Assembly: GCA_016124795.1 (NCBI GenBank)
Contig: WGNB01000051.1
Coordinates: 1 to 64,000, forward strand
DNA: 64,000 nt
Direction of reading: 5' to 3'
DNA from: Rhodopseudomonas sp.
GTDB lineage: Bacteria > Pseudomonadota > Alphaproteobacteria > Rhizobiales > Xanthobacteraceae
Positions within the stretch are counted from its first letter, which is position 1. Each line of letters begins with the position of its first letter. Shown here piece after piece: positions 59,675 to 64,000 of this stretch. A model generated the notes under the pieces. The model was not told the origin of the DNA, did not search any database, and saw only the letters and a program-made list of their open reading frames with translations. Position numbers and translations under genes: made by a program.

Positions 59675-60934
59675 TCAGCGATACCAAAGCGAGATAAATG
59701 GCACGTAGCTGACGATGCCGAGCACCACGAACATGGTGAGCAGGAACCACTTGCCGTAGAACAGCACGTCTTGCACCTTGAGGCCGGTGACCGAACACAC
59801 CGTCAACAACACAGAGGCGACCGGCGGCGTTTGCTGGCCGATGCCGAGGTTGAGTGTGACGATGATGCCGAAGTGAATCGGGTCGATGCCGGCGGCGACG
59901 GCGACCGGAAAAATCAGCGGCACGACAACAATAATAGCAGCAGCGGCATGCAGGAACATGCCGAGCAGCAGCAGAAACAGGTTGATCAGCAGAAGCAGCA
60001 GCCACGGCGAATGGGCGAAGCCGCCGAGCCCGGCGGCGATTTTTTGCGGCACCTGCTCGTTGGCCAGGTACTGTCCCAGGACCGCCGAGCCGGCGATGAT
60101 CATCATCACCACCGCGGTCTGGCGCGCGGTGTCGATCAGGATGCGGTAGAGCTTGCCGAAGGTGAGGTCGCGCGACAGCGCGAAGCCGAACACCAGCGCG
60201 ATGGCGACGCCGATGCCGGCGGCCTCGGTCGGCGTATAGACGCCGATAATGATGCCGCCGACCACCAGCACCGGCACCAGCAGCGGCACGGTGGCCGCGA
60301 CGAAGGTCCGGCCAACGGCGGCGATCGCGAAATGGTCGTCGACCGGGTAGCCTTCCTTGCGCGCGAACAGCCAGTTGGTGACCATGAAGGCGCCGCCCAG
60401 CAGCAGGCCGGGCACGATGCCGGCGATGAACAGGTCCTTGATCGAGGTGTTGGTGGTGACGCCGTAGAGCACCATCGGGATCGACGGCGGGATGACGATG
60501 CCGAGAGTCGCCGCGGCCGAGGTGATGGCGGCGGCGTATTTGCGCGGATAGCCACGGCGCTCCATCTGCGGTACGAACATCTTCGACAGCACCGCGGCGT
60601 CGGCGACCGCCGAACCGCTCATCTCGGCCATGAACATGTTGGTCAGCACGTTAACGTGGCCGAGGCCGCCGCGCATCCAGCCGACCAACGACATCGCGAA
60701 GTTGACGATCCGTTCCGAAATGCTGGTCGCGCCCATCAGTTCGCCCATCAGGATGAACAGGGGGATCGCCAGCAGCACCAGTGAATTGGTGCTGGAGAAC
60801 ATCTCGATCGGCAGCATCATCAGGTCGACGCCCTGGATCGCCATCGCGATCGCGGCGGTGATCATCAGCGCGAAGGCGACCGGCATGCCGATGCAGATCA
60901 GCGCCAGCAGTGCGAGAATGACGGTCCAGGCCAT
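59675..60934 (-). CDS. dctM: TRAP transporter large permease subunit
   Basis: 419 residues, about 12 hydrophobic helices. Family signatures: IGMPVAFALMITAAIAM, LLAIPLFILMGELMGATSISERIV, MFMAEMSGSAVADAAVLSKMFVPQM, AAATLGIVIPPSIPMVLYG and LNLGIGQQTPPVASVLLTVC. It is the ion-motive-force-driven transmembrane channel of a TRAP importer for a small organic acid. It is the last gene of gntR-dctP-dctQ-dctM, 4 bp after dctQ. Confidence 0.95.
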   Translation of the reverse strand: MAWTVILALLALICIGMPVAFALMITAAIAMAIQGVDLMMLPIEMFSSTNSLVLLAIPLFILMGELMGATSISERIVNFAMSLVGWMRGGLGHVNVLTNMFMAEMSGSAVADAAVLSKMFVPQMERRGYPRKYAAAITSAAATLGIVIPPSIPMVLYGVTTNTSIKDLFIAGIVPGLLLGGAFMVTNWLFARKEGYPVDDHFAIAAVGRTFVAATVPLLVPVLVVGGIIIGVYTPTEAAGIGVAIALVFGFALSRDLTFGKLYRILIDTARQTAVVMMIIAGSAVLGQYLANEQVPQKIAAGLGGFAHSPWLLLLLINLFLLLLGMFLHAAAAIIVVVPLIFPVAVAAGIDPIHFGIIVTLNLGIGQQTPPVASVLLTVCSVTGLKVQDVLFYGKWFLLTMFVVLGIVSYVPFISLWYR

Positions 60935-60938
60935 GGTT

Positions 60939-61391
60939 TTAACTCCGCCAGCGGCTGACGAGCCGGACGGCCAGCGCCAGCATCATCAGTCCGGCCGAAA
61001 TTGGAACGACAATCATGAACCAGCCCTTGGCCAGCTCGAGTGTTTCGAGTTCGGTGCCGCCGACGACGTCGATCATGCGGATCGACAGCACCAGCAGCAG
61101 GCCGAGAAAGCCGATCACGATCAGGTCGCTGAGGCTGCGCAACAGCAACTGGACGCGCCGTGGCGACATCTCGACCAGCATGTCGAAGGCGATGTGGCCG
61201 TCGTCGCGGGTGGCGAGATAGGCGCCGAGAAAGCCGATGCAGACCAGCAGGAAGCCAGGGATCTCATTGGCCCAGACGATGCCGGACGACAGCACATAGC
61301 GGTAGAAGACGTTGAGACAGACAATGACCGCGTTGAACGCGACCAGCGCCGCGACAACGCCGCCTACCGTTCGATCGACCAGCTTGAGCAT
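60939..61391 (-). CDS. dctQ: TRAP transporter small permease subunit
   Basis: 150 residues from ATG 61391 (AAGG about 9 bases upstream; an ATG at 61445 would add 18 polar residues). Four helices, with the typical FYRYVLSSGIVWANEIPGFLLVCIGFLGAYLATRDDGHIAFD segment. DctQ scaffolds DctM in the membrane. Gap to dctP is 120 bp and to dctM 4 bp. Confidence 0.92.
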   Translation of the reverse strand: MLKLVDRTVGGVVAALVAFNAVIVCLNVFYRYVLSSGIVWANEIPGFLLVCIGFLGAYLATRDDGHIAFDMLVEMSPRRVQLLLRSLSDLIVIGFLGLLLVLSIRMIDVVGGTELETLELAKGWFMIVVPISAGLMMLALAVRLVSRWRS

Positions 61392-61511
61392 GGCGTCTGA
61401 CCTTAAACCGGATGGGATGCGAGGGAGCGATCGGTCACCGCTCATTCCCGGTTAGTCGGGAACGAGCGGCGGCCATATTCATGGGCCGGCAAAGCCGCGG
61501 CCCCGCGCGGC

Positions 61512-62486
61512 CTAGCGGACGGCGTTGATCAGCTTGATCCAGTCGTCGCCCTGCGATTTGACGTAGCTGTCATAGGTCGCCTGCGTCGCCTTGCGGAAAG
61601 CCGGCAGATCGACATCGTTGACCTCGACCTTGCCCTTCATGGTGGCGAGATATTTGTCCTCGAGCGCGGCGGCTTCGTCATAGGTCGCGGCGGTGATCGC
61701 GGCGCCGGCCTCGCGGAATGCTTTCTGTTCTTCCGGCGTCAGGCTGGAGAAAAACGCCTTCGACGCGATCAGGAACGACGGCGTGTAAACGTGGTTGGTG
61801 AGCGACAGGTGCTTCTGCACTTCGTAGAGCTTGGATTCGTAGAAACCGTAGATGCCGGATTCGGCGCCGTCGACGACGCCGGTCTGCATGGCGGTGAAGG
61901 TCTCGGCCCATGACACCTTGGCCGGCGTGGCGCCGAGATCGGCGAACACCTGCTGACGGAATTTGCCGCCGGCGACGCGGATCTTCAGGCCCTTCATATC
62001 GGCCGGCTCCTTGATCGCGCGCACGCTGTTCATGACGTGACGGAAGCCGTTCTCGTAAATGCCGATTACGACGACGCCGGATTTGCTCTCCAGCCGCTCC
62101 GCCACCTGCTTGCCGAGCGGTCCCATCATCGCGCGCTTGACCTGGGCGCGGTCGGTAAACAGCCAAGGCAGGTCGAAGACGCCGAGTTTCTTGTCGAGCT
62201 TGAGCACGCCGGAGGCGACGTTGATCATCTCGATGCTGCCGAGGCGGGCATTGTCGATCAGCGCGTCTTCCTTGCCGAGCTGGCCGCCGGGGAACAGCTT
62301 GAAGACGAAGTGGCCGGGCAGCCGCTTTTCGATTTCGGCGGCGAACATCTGGCTCTGCGCGTGCAGCGGCGCCAGCGCGGAGACGTGGCTGGCGATGCGG
62401 ACTTCACGCGGCGCGGCGGTGGCGGCGGTCGCGATGGCGAGCGACGCGGCGATGGCAAGCGCGAGATGGCGCGAGACGGTTTTCAT
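61512..62486 (-). CDS. dctP: TRAP transporter substrate-binding protein
   Basis: 324 residues from ATG 62486 (GGAGG 8 bases upstream; the frame extends to 62738 only as an open reading frame). Signal peptide AIAASLAIATAATA, then periplasmic DctP fold: FKLFPGGQLGKEDALIDNARLGSIEM, GVFDLPWLFTDR, IKEPADMKGLKIRVAGG with the Arg that pairs with the ligand carboxylate, and TFTAMQTGVVDGAESGIYGFYESKLYEV. It binds an organic acid. The divergent amidohydrolase hints at an aromatic-derived dicarboxylate or lactone. Confidence 0.95.
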   Translation of the reverse strand: MKTVSRHLALAIAASLAIATAATAAPREVRIASHVSALAPLHAQSQMFAAEIEKRLPGHFVFKLFPGGQLGKEDALIDNARLGSIEMINVASGVLKLDKKLGVFDLPWLFTDRAQVKRAMMGPLGKQVAERLESKSGVVVIGIYENGFRHVMNSVRAIKEPADMKGLKIRVAGGKFRQQVFADLGATPAKVSWAETFTAMQTGVVDGAESGIYGFYESKLYEVQKHLSLTNHVYTPSFLIASKAFFSSLTPEEQKAFREAGAAITAATYDEAAALEDKYLATMKGKVEVNDVDLPAFRKATQATYDSYVKSQGDDWIKLINAVR

Positions 62487-62533
62487 GATGGCTTCCTCCA
62501 ATGTTTGTTTTTGCGATTGAGTTGACGACAGGT

Positions 62534-63265
62534 TCAGCGGATTTCCACGCGGTAGCGGAAGCGGTCGGCGCGACCGCGCGAGCGACGCCATTCGAGCGGC
62601 TGCCGGTCGAAGCCGCGCGCCAGACGCTCGATGACGACGACGCTGGTGCCCGGCGCGATTTGCAGCAGCGCGGCGGCCGGCGCGTCGGCGGGTTCGACCG
62701 ATAGCGTTTCCTCGGCTGCGGCGATCGATTGGCCGCACAGGCTTTCGTAGAGCGGATAGAGCAGGTCGCCGAACTGGTCGGGCGCGAGATCGGTGAGCGC
62801 GGCGAAGCGATCGGCCGGCAGCCAGATGTCCTCGGCCAGTATCGGTTCACCATTGATCAGCCGCAGACGCGACAGCCAGATCGTCGGGGCGGATGGCGCC
62901 AGGCCGAGTTGCGCCGCCGCTTGCGGAGACGCGGGCAGCAGCTTGCGATTCAGCACCCGGCCTTCCGGCAAGGCCCCGGTTTCGTCGCTGAAGCGGAAGA
63001 AGCGGAACAGCGAATTCGCGAATTCGGCGCGGCGGACGAAGGTGCCTTTGCCCTGGCGTTTCTCAAGCAAGCCCTCGGCGACCAGGGTCTCGATCGCCTT
63101 GCGCACCGTTCCGACCGCGAGGTCATGGGTGTCGGCGAGCGCCTGCTCCGGCGGAATCGCGGCGCCGGGCTTCCAGGTGCCGGTCGCGATCTGGGTCGCC
63201 AGAAGGTCGCGGAGCTGCTGATAGCGCGGCAGCCGGGCGTCTGAGGATGGCACCGAAAGGCTCAA
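62534..63265 (-). CDS. GntR family (HutC type) transcriptional regulator
   Basis: 243 residues from TTG 63265 (AAGG 8 bases upstream); a GTG four codons later is possible. The N-terminal winged helix PRYQQLRDLLATQIATGTWKPGAAIPPEQALADTHDLAVGTVRKAIETL ends in GLLEKRQGKGTFV. The C-terminal UTRA effector domain starts near 95 and includes WLSRLRLINGEPILAEDIWLP. It is expected to sense the transported acid and control the dctPQM genes directly downstream and the divergent amidohydrolase. A perfect 22-bp palindrome lies just upstream. Confidence 0.9.
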   Translation of the reverse strand: MSLSVPSSDARLPRYQQLRDLLATQIATGTWKPGAAIPPEQALADTHDLAVGTVRKAIETLVAEGLLEKRQGKGTFVRRAEFANSLFRFFRFSDETGALPEGRVLNRKLLPASPQAAAQLGLAPSAPTIWLSRLRLINGEPILAEDIWLPADRFAALTDLAPDQFGDLLYPLYESLCGQSIAAAEETLSVEPADAPAAALLQIAPGTSVVVIERLARGFDRQPLEWRRSRGRADRFRYRVEIR

Positions 63266-63281
63266 GATAACAACCTTGTCC

Positions 63282-63303
63282 TATAGTCATATATATGACT
63301 ATA
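63282..63303. promoter_or_regulatory. Perfect 22-bp palindrome, probable GntR operator
   Basis: The left half is TATAGTCATAT and the right half is its exact complement ATATGACTATA, with no central spacer. The centre lies 27 bp from the gntR start and about 44 bp from the amidohydrolase start, so it can cover both promoters. GT...AC half-site symmetry is what HutC-type GntR proteins usually bind. The AT-rich sequence also includes TATAGT/ACTATA, usable as -10 elements in both directions. Confidence 0.7.
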
Positions 63304-63336
63304 TAACTGCACGGTCTTTTTCTTGAGTCAATCCCC

Positions 63337-64000
63337 TTGGCCATCGACACGCACGCTCACGTCTTCACGCATCAATGCCGGCTCGCGGCGGAACGGCGTT
63401 ACACACCGGATTACGAAGCGCCCTTGGCCGACTATCTGGCGATGCTCGGCGCCCAAGGCGCGGCGGCCGGCGTGCTGGTGCAGCCGAGTTTTCTCGGCAC
63501 CGACAATCGTTATCTGCTGGAGTGCCTCGACCGTGCGCCCGGTCGCCTGCGCGGCATTGTCGTGGTCGAGCCGGGGATCGGCGTCGCCGAACTCGACGAT
63601 ATGACGCGCCGTGGCGTCGTCGGGCTGCGCCTGAACTGGGTTGCTGCCGCGTCCGGCTGGCGGCCCGGTGCGGCCGATGCGGTGCTGGTCGACAAGGCGG
63701 CGGCGCGCGGCTGGCAGGTGGAAGTTCAGGCGCGTGGTCCCGTTCTGGCCGGGACGCTGGCTTTTCTGATGCCACGGGTCGAGCGCATCGTGATCGATCA
63801 TTTCGGTCTGCCGGCGTCGGCCGATCCCGCCGACGATCCGGGCTATGCCGCGCTGCTCGACGCCGCCGCTAGCGGCAGGGTCTGGGTCAAATTGTCGGCG
63901 CCTTACCGATTCGCCGGCGTCGACGCCAAAACGGTCGGCCGTCGACTCATGGCGAGCTTTGGCGCGGGGCGCTTGATGTGGGGCAGCGACTGGCCCTGGA
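63337..64000 (+). CDS. Partial LigI-like amidohydrolase (TIM-barrel metal-dependent hydrolase)
   Basis: At least 221 codons, running off the window. The frame opens after a stop at 63304. TTG 63337 (LAIDTHAHVF) is the likely start, since no ATG or GTG exists near it. Metal-site motifs DTHAHVF, GLRLNW, RIVIDHFGLP, WVKLSAPYR and LMWGSDWPW place it with amidohydrolase-related lactonases such as 2-pyrone-4,6-dicarboxylate lactonase LigI. The divergent gntR-TRAP cluster probably imports its substrate. Confidence 0.85.
   Translation, partial: MAIDTHAHVFTHQCRLAAERRYTPDYEAPLADYLAMLGAQGAAAGVLVQPSFLGTDNRYLLECLDRAPGRLRGIVVVEPGIGVAELDDMTRRGVVGLRLNWVAAASGWRPGAADAVLVDKAAARGWQVEVQARGPVLAGTLAFLMPRVERIVIDHFGLPASADPADDPGYAALLDAAASGRVWVKLSAPYRFAGVDAKTVGRRLMASFGAGRLMWGSDWPW

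Noticed and set aside
1-64000. tRNA, rRNA, riboswitch and insertion-sequence search by eye
   Set aside because: I found no cloverleaf, rRNA segment, B12/SAM/TPP box or transposase. Short RNAs cannot be excluded without a covariance-model search.

Overview
The window is high-GC, densely coded chromosomal DNA with about 50 protein genes and no rRNA, tRNA, CRISPR array, insertion sequence or prophage that I could recognise. The gene content points to an alphaproteobacterium of the order Hyphomicrobiales (Rhizobiales), perhaps Xanthobacteraceae-like. The clues are an ethylmalonyl-CoA pathway set, a D-tartrate-dehydratase-like protein, a PodJ-like polar factor, TIGR02186/TauE and DUF6460 genes, and GTCAT-bounded intergenic palindromic repeats. 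The genus call is inference only.

Layout. 0-3 kb: two ion-transporter (IT) superfamily permeases, the first cut by the window edge, divergent from a TarD-like enolase-superfamily dehydratase. 3-12.7 kb: patatin-like lipoprotein, DNA polymerase I, membrane acyltransferase, UDP-glucose dehydrogenase, GluQRS and a cytoplasmic hybrid histidine kinase. 12.7-21.1 kb: three enzymes of the ethylmalonyl-CoA pathway of acetyl-CoA assimilation, namely ecm and ccr (divergent) and mcd, with a YihY/BrkB protein and a chemoreceptor between ccr and mcd. 21-33.6 kb: host-attachment-type protein behind a FixK/FNR-like box, solute-binding lipoprotein, flavoprotein, OPT transporter, class I lysyl-tRNA synthetase, alpha carbonic anhydrase, S24 repressor, pyrD, YHYH protein, MATE transporter and DUF6460. 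33.6-43 kb: DNA-repair helicase plus PdeM phosphoesterase, TIGR02186-TauE pair and a 1.3k-residue PodJ-like protein. 43-55.4 kb: acyl-CoA dehydrogenases, ApbE, an EF-hand protein, a PAS protein, a divergent LLM oxidoreductase/amino-acid-type binding protein pair, and a beta-oxidation-type run (acyl-CoA dehydrogenase, thiolase, cupin, FadJ-like). 55.4-64 kb: small Cys-rich protein, RecD-like helicase, ArsC-type phosphatase, gshA, YbaK, and a gntR-dctPQM TRAP cluster divergent from a LigI-like amidohydrolase that runs off the window.

The genes describe a metabolically versatile heterotroph. It takes up dicarboxylates and organic acids, burns acyl-CoAs, and feeds acetyl-CoA through the ethylmalonyl-CoA route.

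The most unusual signals are in the DNA rather than in the gene list. Three perfectly phased 20-nt palindromic units end at the Shine-Dalgarno of ccr. A palindromic repeat sits in frame inside the repair helicase between motifs I and Ia, and a second half-copy at the start of the next gene is read in the same frame. A perfect 22-bp palindrome lies between gntR and the amidohydrolase. I found no clear new multi-gene system.
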